Shown one piece after another: positions 20,187-27,369 of a DNA stretch of 36,021 nucleotides. The DNA comes from a virus. Position numbers and translations under genes: made by a program. Each line of letters starts with the position of its first letter. Within the stretch, counting starts at the first letter, position 1. The stretch is from positions 1-36,021 of IMG/VR virus record IMGVR_UViG_3300014962_000024. One strand, 5' to 3'. The notes under the pieces are model-generated. The model did no database searches. It was not told where the DNA came from and worked only from the letters and a program-made list of their open reading frames with translations.

Positions 20187-20549
20187 ATGATGGGCGGGTC
20201 GATGGCCTCGGCTCCACCGCCGAACTGGACTATCACATACCACAATGAAACGTGGAGCGCGTTTCTACGCGCTCGCGATCGCTTCAACCTAACAAAAATC
20301 AGACTAGAACGCAGAGGAGTAAACACGATGTCTCTCACAACTCTCACCCTCGAAATCCGCAACGACTTCGACGATCCGATCAAGCACGAAGCCATGCGCG
20401 AAGCAGTCAAGATCGCAGCCCGCGACCTGATCGCCACCGCCACCCTGCTGCAGGAGCGGCAGGTCCCCGAGATCAATCTCTACGAGAACACGATGGAGGG
20501 GTCGACCGAGGTCAATCTGCTGGAAGAGGCGAGCAACCCGGAGGGGTAA
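20187..20549 (+). CDS. Small protein with two possible starts
   Basis: The frame gives 120 aa from ATG at 20187 (after GTAACCCGGAGGGGTA) but also has an in-frame ATG at 20328 after CGCAGAGGAGTAAACACG, which fits the start-associated motif too. The shorter 73-aa form (MSLTTLTLEIRNDFDDPIKHEAMREAVKIAARDLIATATLL...) is compact and helical. The upstream 47 codons (MMGGSMASAPPPNWTITYHNE...) look like a separate former mini-gene fused by loss of its stop. Both products may be made. It lies between MoxR and the VWA gene, so it may serve that system. Confidence 0.6.
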   Translation: MMGGSMASAPPPNWTITYHNETWSAFLRARDRFNLTKIRLERRGVNTMSLTTLTLEIRNDFDDPIKHEAMREAVKIAARDLIATATLLQERQVPEINLYENTMEGSTEVNLLEEASNPEG

Positions 20550-20551
20550 CG

Positions 20552-20767
20552 ATGCACCCCAACACGACCTACAAACAGCTCGTCGAGCTCGTCACCATAG
20601 TTGCTGGCGTTCCCATAAACGGGAACGCCATGGCTACACTTAAAGTCCTCTCGGACAGAGCTCGCGAGTTGCTCGGCGAGGCTCCGCGCGGCGACTTTAC
20701 CTATGACGCCCGCAACGATCAGTATGTGATCCGCATCGACGCCAACCGTTTTCACAAATTCAAATAG
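20552..20767 (+). CDS. 71-aa protein, unknown
   Basis: MHPNTTYKQLVELVTIVAGVPINGNAMATLKVLSDRARELLGEAPRGDFTYDARNDQYVIRIDANRFHKFK starts after AACCCGGAGGGGTAACG. Helices come first, then a beta-hairpin. A perfect 9-bp hairpin (GGCGTTCCC / GGGAACGCC, 20606-20629) lies in the coding sequence. It sits between MoxR and the VWA gene. Function unknown. Confidence 0.6.
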   Translation: MHPNTTYKQLVELVTIVAGVPINGNAMATLKVLSDRARELLGEAPRGDFTYDARNDQYVIRIDANRFHKFK

Positions 20768-20775
20768 GAGTAACC

Positions 20776-22074
20776 ATGTCGGACGCAATCAAACTAACAC
20801 CCTCACAGGCAAGTGAGTGGGACAAGGTCATCTCCGCGCTGACCTTGCACTATCCCGCCTTCTCGCACCTGATGTATTCGTTACTCGACAAGGTAAGCGA
20901 GGAGCATGTCGCCATGTTCACCGACAAAATCCCGGTGGCTGCGACTGACGCCAAGGTGCTCATGCTCAACCCCGAGACGTTCTTCGGCAAGGAGCTCACC
21001 CTGCCGAACCGTGTGTTCATCACCGCGCACGAGCTGCTGCATGTTGTGTTCGAGCATGTCATCCTGTCTTACCGCATAGGGGTAACCGGCAAGGTGCAGC
21101 TCAAGAGCGGCAAGTCGCTGCCATACGACCACGCGACGATGAACAAGGCGATGGACTATATTGTCAATGCTGTGCTCATCCACGACAAGATCGGCGCAAT
21201 GCCGACGGGTCGCTGGGCCGGTCTATATGATCCATCGATCTCGACTGCTGGCGACGACGATGTCATCGACGTCTACGAGAAGCTCTACCGCCGGCAAGGC
21301 GGCAAGGGTGGCGGCGGCGCGGGTCAGCCGGGTCAGGGCGATAAGCAGGGCAAGGACCATGGCGGTGGGTTCTGCCAGCACGAGCAGCCCGGCTCGGCGA
21401 CCGGCAAGTCCGCAGCGCAGACTGTCGCCGACCACAACCCTATGCAGGTGCAGACCGCCGTCGCTGCCGCCGTCAACGCCGCGCGCATCATGGGCAAGTT
21501 ACCCGGCGGGTTAGCCCGTGTCATGGACCGCATCCTGCAGCCGTCCGTCAACTGGCGCGAGCATCTGCGCGCACTCATCATGCGCAAGGCCGGCTCGGGC
21601 GGTTACGACTGGACCAAGGCTGACGAGGAGCTGATGGTCCGCGACATTTACGCGCCGCGCCGCTCGGGGCATGGCGTCGACACCATCGTCTGCGCGATCG
21701 ATACGTCAGGTTCTGTCACACAGGCCGACTACGATCTGTTCTACGGCGAGGCGGCGGGCATCATCGACGACATCCGCCCGCGCAAGCTGCACGTCCTCTG
21801 GTGCGACACGCACATCAATCATTCCGAGGAGATTGACAATGCGCAGGACCTGCTGTCAGCCAAGATCGATGCTGGTGGCGGCACGTCGTTCGTGCCTGTG
21901 TTCGACGAGATTACCCGCATGGGTATCAAGCCGGACGCGCTCATCTATCTCACCGATGGGCAGGGCACGTTCCCACAGCAAGCGCCGGACTACCACGTAA
22001 TCTGGGGATCAATCTACGAGCCGAGCAAGTATCCGTTTGGCGACGTTGTGCAGGTCCCCAAACAAGCTGCCTGA
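20776..22074 (+). CDS. VWA-domain protein with HExxH metallopeptidase-like motif
   Basis: The 432-aa partner of the MoxR ATPase. Residues 83-94 are TAHELLHVVFEH, a zincin motif (H85, E86, H89), with an AMDYIVNAVL helix after it, as in DUF2201-type metallopeptidases. A Gly/Gln/Lys-rich linker (about 170-210) leads to a C-terminal VWA domain with MIDAS DTSGS (D309), GGGTSF and YLTDGQG. In bacteria, MoxR plus DUF2201/VWA pairs are common and thought to process or assemble proteins. In this phage the target is unknown; virion assembly or host takeover are possible. Preceded by ATAGGAGTAACC. Two intragenic palindromes (21499-21513 and 21911-21925) lie in its second half. Confidence 0.85.
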   Translation: MSDAIKLTPSQASEWDKVISALTLHYPAFSHLMYSLLDKVSEEHVAMFTDKIPVAATDAKVLMLNPETFFGKELTLPNRVFITAHELLHVVFEHVILSYRIGVTGKVQLKSGKSLPYDHATMNKAMDYIVNAVLIHDKIGAMPTGRWAGLYDPSISTAGDDDVIDVYEKLYRRQGGKGGGGAGQPGQGDKQGKDHGGGFCQHEQPGSATGKSAAQTVADHNPMQVQTAVAAAVNAARIMGKLPGGLARVMDRILQPSVNWREHLRALIMRKAGSGGYDWTKADEELMVRDIYAPRRSGHGVDTIVCAIDTSGSVTQADYDLFYGEAAGIIDDIRPRKLHVLWCDTHINHSEEIDNAQDLLSAKIDAGGGTSFVPVFDEITRMGIKPDALIYLTDGQGTFPQQAPDYHVIWGSIYEPSKYPFGDVVQVPKQAA

Positions 22075-22263
22075 GAAAGGGTAGTTTCCCCCGCAGCCGG
22101 CGCAGGACACGGGCGAACGTGAGCGTGTAGCGGTGTTTGACATGACGCTACATAGCGAGGCGACATCAAGGCGGAGCTCTGGCCCTTTCTCGGGCGACAG
22201 CGCGTAGCACCAGCGAAGCTCCGCAATTCCTGCCAACCACCCCATAACCCACAGGAGTAAACT
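22075..22263 (+). other. Non-coding spacer with a structured element
   Basis: There is no gene. Perfect 8-base arms GCGGAGCT and AGCTCCGC (about 22171-22227) enclose inner pairing (GGCCC / GGGC), giving a long hairpin that could be a small RNA or a leader for the 22264 gene. The gene after it has the usual start motif ATAACCCACAGGAGTAAACT. I see no clear promoter. Confidence 0.4.
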
Positions 22264-22929
22264 ATGAGCAAGCTACGCAAGCCGCCCCCAAAGACGATCG
22301 GCAACAAGGTAATCGAGCGCGTGGAGGACACGCTCGCTACACTCTACCGACGCATGTGCCACCACATCGACTTCGAGTTCACCGAGCAGATGGCGTATGA
22401 GACGCTCGTCCGCCCCGAAGACGTCAAGATCGTCAAGCGCGCGTCGGAGCTCTACAGACGTTTCAGGAGTTACTACTTTGCGGGCGGCGCTGCGCGCATG
22501 CTCGTCGGTGAGTATGAAATTCGTATCGAGTTTGACCCCAAGCTGTGTTTCATGCCGCCGAACTACCTTGTGACCGGCCCGAGGCTATTAGATGGCAACC
22601 ATACTGATTTCTGTAGGGCTATTGCGCCATGGATGGAGCAGATCGTGCCGATCTACGAGATGCACTCTACTACGTTATATGCGTGGAGAGAGTTGTGCGA
22701 GCTGACGGGTGGCGACTACGCCCGCATCCGCGTTCTCTGGCCGACGATCGACGTCATAGCGACGACGGCGGGCTACACCGTCCCGAAGATGGGTAACCCG
22801 CGCGGGTTACCAGCGACGTCGCCCAGTCTGCGCGAGAGGCTCAACATCGGCCAGACATTTGTCAATTCCGCGATGATGATGCCGGAGCCGGATAAGCGCG
22901 CTCGCCCGATCGAGCTCTTCATCGAGTAA
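22264..22929 (+). CDS. 221-aa soluble protein, unknown
   Basis: MSKLRKPPPKTIGNKVIERVEDTLATLYRRMCHHIDFEFTEQ... has a helical N-terminus (residues 15-75) and a mixed C-terminal half with YEIRIEFDPKLCFMPPN and QIVPIYEMHSTTLYAWRELCELTGGDYARIRVLWPTI. No domain I know. It carries a 20-bp perfect palindrome (22792-22811, coding GNPRGLP). The gene is followed by a hairpin. It probably belongs to the early gene string. Function unknown. Confidence 0.6.
   Translation: MSKLRKPPPKTIGNKVIERVEDTLATLYRRMCHHIDFEFTEQMAYETLVRPEDVKIVKRASELYRRFRSYYFAGGAARMLVGEYEIRIEFDPKLCFMPPNYLVTGPRLLDGNHTDFCRAIAPWMEQIVPIYEMHSTTLYAWRELCELTGGDYARIRVLWPTIDVIATTAGYTVPKMGNPRGLPATSPSLRERLNIGQTFVNSAMMMPEPDKRARPIELFIE
22792..22811 (+). 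repeat. Perfect 20-bp palindrome in the 22264 gene
   Basis: GGTAACCCGCGCGGGTTACC is its own reverse complement and codes for GNPRGLP. It is a perfect, inverted version of the dispersed motif (GGTAACCC arms). This is the longest perfect member seen, inside a gene, with codon phase different from copies in the polymerase. Confidence 0.85.
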
Positions 22930-22936
22930 ATAAAAA

Positions 22937-22967
22937 GGCGGCGAGGGGAACCACCACCCTCGCCGCC
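22937..22967 (-). terminator. 11-bp hairpin, U-tract on the minus strand
   Basis: Perfect arms GGCGGCGAGGG and CCCTCGCCGCC with loop GAACCACCA follow the 22264 gene. On the plus strand no U-run follows (AAAG). On the minus strand the stem is followed by TTTTTATTTA, the proper layout of a terminator for leftward transcripts. It may therefore stop antisense transcription or act as a bidirectional mRNA end. Confidence 0.55.
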
Positions 22968-22996
22968 AAAGCTCCCACCCACAGGAGTTTGCGCCC

Positions 22997-23134
22997 ATGC
23001 AGCGCAATGACCTACTACATATAGACGGGTCGCCGCTTCGTCAACCCCTAAAATACCTTGAGGTAACCGAATGGATTATTGGTTCATCGATTACGAAACT
23101 TATTACTCCACAGAGTATTCACTCCGACGCATGA
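22997..23134 (+). CDS. Possible 45-aa ORF overlapping the polymerase start
   Basis: ATG after CCACCCACAGGAGTTTGCGCCC opens 45 codons (MQRNDLLHIDGSPLRQPLKYLEVTEW...) in a different frame from the polymerase and overlapping its first 60 bases. The left part of the start motif supports it. Alternatively it is a leader that couples translation to the polymerase. Low confidence. Confidence 0.35.
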   Translation: MQRNDLLHIDGSPLRQPLKYLEVTEWIIGSSITKLITPQSIHSDA

Positions 23135-24942
23135 CGGTGCCGGAGTATATCCTTGACCCCCGCTTCGAGTGCATGGGCGCGGCGGTGAAGAAGCTGGGCT
23201 CTGCAGGCAAGTGGATCGACGCGAAGGACCTGCCGGCGTTCTTCGATAGCCTCGACCCGGCGAACACCATGCTGATCTCGCACAATGCGTTGTTCGACGC
23301 GTGCATCACGGCGTGGGTCTATGGCTTCCACCCCAAGCTCACAGGCGACACGCTGGGCATTGCTCGCGCGTCTCTGGGGCACGAGCTCCGCAGCCTATCG
23401 CTGGCGTCCGTTGCGGTGCATCTCGGCGTGGGCGTGAAGGGCGACACGATCAAAGCGGTCACCGGGATGAACGCCGCCGCCATCAAGCAGGCCGGGCTCT
23501 GGGACGCATACACAAGTTACGCCATCAACGACGCCGAGCAGTGCGCCAACATCTGGCAGGAGCTGGTGATCAATCGTCGTTTCCCGGCGCGCGAGATCGT
23601 CCTGATGGACCGCATCATCCGCTGCGCGACGCGGCCGAAGTTCCAGCTCGACCAGAACGTCCTGCACCTACACCTTGCCGAAGTGAAGGCGAAGAAAGAA
23701 GCGCTGATGCAGCGCATTGGGTTCTCGCGTGAGGACCTGATGTCCAATGATAAGTTCGCCGCCGCGCTCATTACCCTCGGGGTAACGCCGCCGCGCAAAA
23801 TATCTCCAGCCACAGGAAAAGAGACATGGGCGTTCTCGAAGACGGACCCGCAGTTCATCGAGCTCGAGGAGCACGAAAGTCACGAGGTGCAGGCGCTGGT
23901 CGCCGCGCGCCTTGGGGTGAAGACCACACTGGAGGAGAAGCGCACGGAGCGCTTCATTGCGCTGTCGAACCTGCAGTGGGTGGAGGGCGATCGCTGGATG
24001 CCTATTCCGCTGCGCTACGGCGGAGCGCATACGCACCGTCTCTCTGGCGAGTGGAAGCTGAACCTGCAGAACCTACCCCGTGGGGGTAATCTGCGCCGCG
24101 CACTCATCGCACCGCCCGGCTACAAGGTCATCGCTCCGGACAGTTCGCAGATCGAGGCGCGCATCAACGGCTGGCTCGGTGGCGAGATCGAGCTGATGCA
24201 GGCGTTCCGCGAGGAGCGCGACATCTACTCGGAGTTCGCGTCGACGGTCTTTGGGTATCCTGTTAATAAGAAGATGAAGAAGGAACGCTTCCTTGGCAAA
24301 ACTTCGATACTCGGGCTCGGCTACGGGATGGGCTGGGCGAAGTTCCAAGCGACTGTCAAAATACAGTCTCGTCTGCAGCTCGGCGAAGAAATTCTTCTCG
24401 ACGACGTCGAAGCTCAGCGCATCGTTCAGACTTACCGCAACACATACGCAGGTATCGTGCGTTCGTGGAACGCGCTCGGCGCTGCCGGCATCCCGGCGCT
24501 GGTCAGCGGTGGCGGGTTCGAGATCGGCCCATGTCGGTTCGAGCAGAACAGGATCAGATTACCCAGCGGGTTATATCTTCACTACCACGACCTGAAGTTC
24601 GACGCCGGCAAGCGAGAGTGGACATACAGCTACGGCGGCATGCCCAAGCGCACATATGGGGCAAAGCTGCAGGAGAACATCACGCAGGCGCTGGCGCGTA
24701 TTGTGGTGATGGACGCGGCGCTTGCTATCGAGAAGCGGTTCGAGCGCGAGTTCGATAACCCGCCGGGGTTAGCGCTGCAGGTGCACGACGAGTTGGTCTA
24801 CATCGTGCCGGACGCGCTGGTCGATCGCGCTGTTGAGATATGCGGCGAAGAGATGCGCCGGCCGCCGGTGTGGGCTCCGAACTTGCCGCTGAGCAGCGAG
24901 TGCGATGTAGGCCAGAACTATGGTGACGCCAAGCCGGCGTAA
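23071..24942 (+). CDS. DNA polymerase I, family A, with 3'-5' exonuclease domain
   Basis: The 623-aa replicative polymerase lacks a 5'-3' nuclease. DEDD exonuclease: FIDYET (D7, E9), SHNALFDACI and YAINDAEQC. Polymerase motif A is APDSSQIEAR (D357; Tyr of the usual DYSQIE is Ser here), motif B is RFLGKTSILGLGYG (R406, K410, Y418), motif C is QVHDELVY (D573). The residue equivalent to E. coli Phe762 is Leu414, a variant discussed for viral PolA as linked to temperate or slower replication. SD GAGG followed by TAACCGA precedes ATG. Four intragenic palindromes occur (23771, 24073, 24559, 24756), in all three codon phases. Confidence 0.93.
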   Translation: MDYWFIDYETYYSTEYSLRRMTVPEYILDPRFECMGAAVKKLGSAGKWIDAKDLPAFFDSLDPANTMLISHNALFDACITAWVYGFHPKLTGDTLGIARASLGHELRSLSLASVAVHLGVGVKGDTIKAVTGMNAAAIKQAGLWDAYTSYAINDAEQCANIWQELVINRRFPAREIVLMDRIIRCATRPKFQLDQNVLHLHLAEVKAKKEALMQRIGFSREDLMSNDKFAAALITLGVTPPRKISPATGKETWAFSKTDPQFIELEEHESHEVQALVAARLGVKTTLEEKRTERFIALSNLQWVEGDRWMPIPLRYGGAHTHRLSGEWKLNLQNLPRGGNLRRALIAPPGYKVIAPDSSQIEARINGWLGGEIELMQAFREERDIYSEFASTVFGYPVNKKMKKERFLGKTSILGLGYGMGWAKFQATVKIQSRLQLGEEILLDDVEAQRIVQTYRNTYAGIVRSWNALGAAGIPALVSGGGFEIGPCRFEQNRIRLPSGLYLHYHDLKFDAGKREWTYSYGGMPKRTYGAKLQENITQALARIVVMDAALAIEKRFEREFDNPPGLALQVHDELVYIVPDALVDRAVEICGEEMRRPPVWAPNLPLSSECDVGQNYGDAKPA

Positions 24943-25007
24943 CCAAACATATATCGAAAGTAAACATAGTTGTTTTCAAGGTTAGTTTCAGTATAGTTTA
25001 GTATAGG

Positions 25008-25035
25008 TTGACAACGGGTAAATAATAAGTAATAT
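25008..25035 (+). promoter_or_regulatory. Sigma-70-type promoter upstream of winged-helix gene
   Basis: TTGACA (25008-25013), 16-base spacer, TAATAT (25030-25035). Just upstream AGTATAGTTT and AGTATAGGTT stand in tandem (24990-25009); AGTATAG recurs at other intergenic sites (11431, 13462 on the minus strand) and may be an operator. The promoter would serve the genes from 25121 on. Confidence 0.65.
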
Positions 25036-25120
25036 CAAGGTTGTCGCCCAGCTCTTCTCGGGCGGCAATCTCCCTAACTACCCTGCCGGCAACGGCGGGG
25101 ATTTTTCTAAAGAGTGTTCG

Positions 25121-25408
25121 ATGACGATGGACGACGCAGACATTGCGTTTTTGTTCTCGCTACCGCCCAAACTCGAGAAGCTCTTCCGCCTGCTGCTGCT
25201 GCACTCGCGGGTCACCACCGCGATGATAGTAGCTGAGCTCGGCGCTAAAGCAGATGCGAAGATGACCATCTTCCGCTTGCGCAAGTATCTCGCAGAGAGC
25301 GGGCACGAAGTCGACATCAAGTCAAAACGCCACCTCGGTTATTGGATCGAGCGGGACGACAAAAGTCGTCTGATGGAGAAGATGAACATTACTCTGCCAA
25401 GTAACTAA
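25121..25408 (+). CDS. Winged-helix DNA-binding protein (OmpR-type wHTH)
   Basis: A 95-aa protein consisting of one wHTH: LEKLFRLLLLHSRVTTAMIVAELGAKADAKMTIFRLRKYLAESGHEVDIKSKRHLGYWIERD. The end (IFRLRKYLAxxG...IxxxxxxGYWI) matches the recognition helix and wing of OmpR/PhoB C-terminal domains (hisRLRrKL, vRGvGYrl). It has no receiver domain. It is the first gene after a near-consensus promoter with AGTATAG repeats and could be an autoregulator or the binder of the dispersed palindromes; the latter is speculation. No obvious SD (AAAGAGTGTTCG). Confidence 0.75.
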   Translation: MTMDDADIAFLFSLPPKLEKLFRLLLLHSRVTTAMIVAELGAKADAKMTIFRLRKYLAESGHEVDIKSKRHLGYWIERDDKSRLMEKMNITLPSN

Positions 25409-25427
25409 CACCCTCGGAGAACCACAG

Positions 25428-25634
25428 ATGGTGAAGTATGTCGTGGTCATGTCCGACCACAAACACCCGAAATACTACGTCGCTCGCAAGATGATCGGTC
25501 AGAATAACTACGCGGTCGTCTGCACAGCGCACAGTCAATTCAACGCTGAACTAATCGCCGGCGCGATGAACGGCTTCGGCGACGAGCCGAAGGTCGAGCA
25601 GCGGATTGTCCCCCTCAAACGGAAGCGCGCATGA
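25428..25634 (+). CDS. 68-aa basic protein, unknown
   Basis: MVKYVVVMSDHKHPKYYVARKMIGQNNYAVVCTAHSQFNAELIAGAMNGF... has a beta-beta-alpha look with a basic tail (LKRKRA). It starts after CTAACACCCTCGGAGAACCACAG, a degenerate start motif, and overlaps the nuclease gene by ATGA, so the two are likely made together. Function unknown. Confidence 0.62.
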   Translation: MVKYVVVMSDHKHPKYYVARKMIGQNNYAVVCTAHSQFNAELIAGAMNGFGDEPKVEQRIVPLKRKRA

Positions 25635-26314
25635 TCCAGACAACGACAACTCGCTCACGTCCGAAGGCGTTCTCTTGGTCATTTAGCAAGATCAAAAATT
25701 TTGAGACGTGTCCGAAGCGCTACTGGCACTATGACGTCAGCAAGGACGTCAAAGAGCCTGAAGGTGAAGCGCTTCAATACGGCAACGCGGTGCACGCCGC
25801 TCTCGCTGCCGCACTGCTGGGGGGCGAGCTGCCGGCGCACTTCAAAAACTTACAGCCTTGGGTCGACCGCATACTTACTCGCGAAGGTAAAATTCTGACC
25901 GAGCAGAAGCTGGCGATAACCGACGAGTTCGAGCCCTGCGATTGGTTCGCCAAGACGGCGTGGTATCGGGGCATCGCCGACGTCATCAAGATCACCGGGC
26001 GCGTGGCGCTGGCGATAGACTGGAAGACCGGCAAGATCGTCGAGGACGGATCGCAGCTTGCGCTGATGGCGCAGTGCATATTCTCGCATCACCCCGACGT
26101 GCAGCGCATCCGCACCGAGTTCGTCTGGCTCAAAGAGGACGCGACGACGCGCGCCGACTTTGCCCGAGACGACATGGCGGACGTGTGGAAGGGGATACTC
26201 CCACGGGTAACCCTGCTGCAGAACGCACACGAGACGATGACCTTCCCACCGAAGCCGGGCGGGCTGTGCAGGAAGTGGTGCGCAGTTCACTCGTGCCCGC
26301 ACCAAGGACAGTGA
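25631..26314 (+). CDS. Cas4/RecB-like PD-(D/E)XK nuclease with Fe-S cysteines
   Basis: The 227-aa protein has the RecB/Cas4 nuclease order: SFSKIKNFETCPKRYW (first Cys, C27), GNAVHAALAAAL (His motif), GIADVI (D117), AIDWKTGK (D130, K132), QLALMAQ, and a C-terminal LCRKWCAVHSCPH (C213, C217, C222). Four cysteines in this order are the Fe-S cluster signature of Cas4 and AddB. It probably trims DNA ends in replication, recombination or packaging. No CRISPR array or cas1/cas2 is near, so a phage replication role is preferred. Translationally coupled to the gene before. Confidence 0.85.
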   Translation: MIQTTTTRSRPKAFSWSFSKIKNFETCPKRYWHYDVSKDVKEPEGEALQYGNAVHAALAAALLGGELPAHFKNLQPWVDRILTREGKILTEQKLAITDEFEPCDWFAKTAWYRGIADVIKITGRVALAIDWKTGKIVEDGSQLALMAQCIFSHHPDVQRIRTEFVWLKEDATTRADFARDDMADVWKGILPRVTLLQNAHETMTFPPKPGGLCRKWCAVHSCPHQGQ

Positions 26315-26315
26315 C

Positions 26316-26630
26316 ATGACCGAGACGAAATGGACGCCGGGAGATTGGGAAAACCAAGGCGAAGATGCTTTCGCAGACATGCCATTTATTCGCATCGGCG
26401 TCGGAGATCGCACAATTTGTGAGGTGCTGCCTCCAATTGATGTAGATGAAATCGACGACGAGACGCGCGCCAACGCGAACCTGCTACTGTGCGCGAAAGA
26501 CTTGTATGCGGCTTTGGAGAATATTCTCGCTGTTTGGCGTAATGAAGGGAAAAAGCCCGGCTGGGTAAAGCGCCTTGATGCAGCGCAAACGACCGCCCAC
26601 AGAGTATTAGAAAAAGCACGAGGGCAGTAA
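26316..26630 (+). CDS. WTPG-family small phage protein
   Basis: The 104 aa, starting MTETKWTPGDWENQG and ending NANLLLCAKDLYAALENIL...KARGQ, belong to the common phage family with a WTPGpW head and 'NA.L.aaa.dLYaALe' tail. A related module forms the C-terminal half of the 34529 gene (WTPGPH..., YAAASDLYAALE, KARGE). Function unknown in the family; single genes of this type cluster in accessory regions. It begins one base after the nuclease stop. Confidence 0.72.
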   Translation: MTETKWTPGDWENQGEDAFADMPFIRIGVGDRTICEVLPPIDVDEIDDETRANANLLLCAKDLYAALENILAVWRNEGKKPGWVKRLDAAQTTAHRVLEKARGQ

Positions 26631-26812
26631 TGGTTGACCTGACTGAGCTCGCTCGCATGAACCAGATCATCACGTCGCTTGACAAGATGCACAACGGCTT
26701 GTTGGCGGTGATTGACGCGCACCACAAGCTCGAAAAGGAGCTCACCGAGCGCATCGAGAAGCTGGAGAAACTTTCTACCCCTGCAGGTAATGCCGAAACA
26801 CGGCCTTCCTGA
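26630..26812 (+). CDS. 60-aa coiled-coil protein
   Basis: MVDLTELARMNQIITSLDKMHNGLLAVIDAHHKLEKELTERIEKLEKLSTPAGNAETRPS is almost all helix with heptad pattern, likely a coiled-coil dimer. It starts in a TAATG overlap with the preceding WTPG gene and overlaps the 26790 HTH gene by 23 bases, whose start motif (CTACCCCTGCAGGTA) lies in it. Function unknown. Confidence 0.62.
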   Translation: MVDLTELARMNQIITSLDKMHNGLLAVIDAHHKLEKELTERIEKLEKLSTPAGNAETRPS

Positions 26813-27044
26813 CAAGGTGCTGGCGGACGCCAAGCGCATATTGAGTAACGGGCACTCCGCTACGAACGCCGCTCGGCTTTTGTCCAAAAAATACGACCGC
26901 AAGATCAGCGGCTATGTCCTGCGCTACTGGCTCGATGAGGGGTTCCGAGAGCGGAAGCAGCAGAAGTGTCGAGAACGAAACGCGAGGGGCCGCAGTGACG
27001 CCAGAGGGAAAAGTAAAGGCGAAAGTAAAGCGCCTCCTCGATAA
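26790..27044 (+). CDS. Small HTH-like DNA-binding protein
   Basis: The start ATG at 26790 follows CTACCCCTGCAGGTA, a start motif; the frame is open upstream but without a ribosome site. The 84-aa protein begins MPKHGLPDKVLADAKRILSNGHSATNAARLLSKKYDRKISGYVLRYWLDEGFRERK, a helix-turn-helix type helical core, followed by a strongly basic disordered tail (NARGRSDARGKSKGESKAPPR). It overlaps the VRR-NUC gene by 50 bases. It could regulate genes or bind DNA for the nuclease and helicase beside it. Confidence 0.6.
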   Translation: MPKHGLPDKVLADAKRILSNGHSATNAARLLSKKYDRKISGYVLRYWLDEGFRERKQQKCRERNARGRSDARGKSKGESKAPPR

Positions 27045-27369
27045 ATACAAAGCGCGCTACGAGTTCTGGCCGGTGCCGTATGGCTACGGCGCGTCGACGC
27101 TGGATTGTCTGATTTGTTTCTGTGGGCGGTTCATCGCCATCGAAACAAAAGCGCCCGGAAAGAAACCGACCGACAGACAAAAAATGATCATCGAGAAGAT
27201 ACGACACGCCGGCGGCGTGGCTATCGTCATCGACGGCGATGAAGGACTAACTCAACTTGAGGACCACCTAGAAAGTATCAAACATGCAACCCACCCACCT
27301 AGCTCCCAAACACAAGATGATCGCGGTGCCGACCACCACCCAGATCAAAAACCTGTTCCCAAGCGCTAA
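26995..27369 (+). CDS. VRR-NUC domain nuclease
   Basis: The most likely start is GTG at 26995, right after GAGGGGCCGCA, giving 124 aa: MTPEGKVKAKVKRLLDKYKARYEFWPVPYGYGASTLDCLICFCGRFIAIETKAPGKKPTDRQ.... Stand-alone VRR-NUC nucleases of phages have this order: PEGKVK, pvPyGyGxStlDcl (catalytic Asp), AIETKap (catalytic E-x-K) and GG. They are Holliday-junction or flap-type nucleases. It overlaps the HTH gene before it and the helicase after it (86 bases), which argues for a single functional unit. Confidence 0.85.
   Translation: MTPEGKVKAKVKRLLDKYKARYEFWPVPYGYGASTLDCLICFCGRFIAIETKAPGKKPTDRQKMIIEKIRHAGGVAIVIDGDEGLTQLEDHLESIKHATHPPSSQTQDDRGADHHPDQKPVPKR

Noticed and set aside
19161-20243. Long minus-strand frame of 360 codons opposite the MoxR gene
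   Set aside because: It mirrors the real AAA+ gene, has Arg/His-rich low-quality composition, no ribosome site, and conflicts with clear Walker motifs on the plus strand.
12150-20560. Regularly recurring motif as a CRISPR or transposon-end array
   Set aside because: Copies are at gene starts with variable distances and carry ribosome sites; there are no unique spacers and no transposase.
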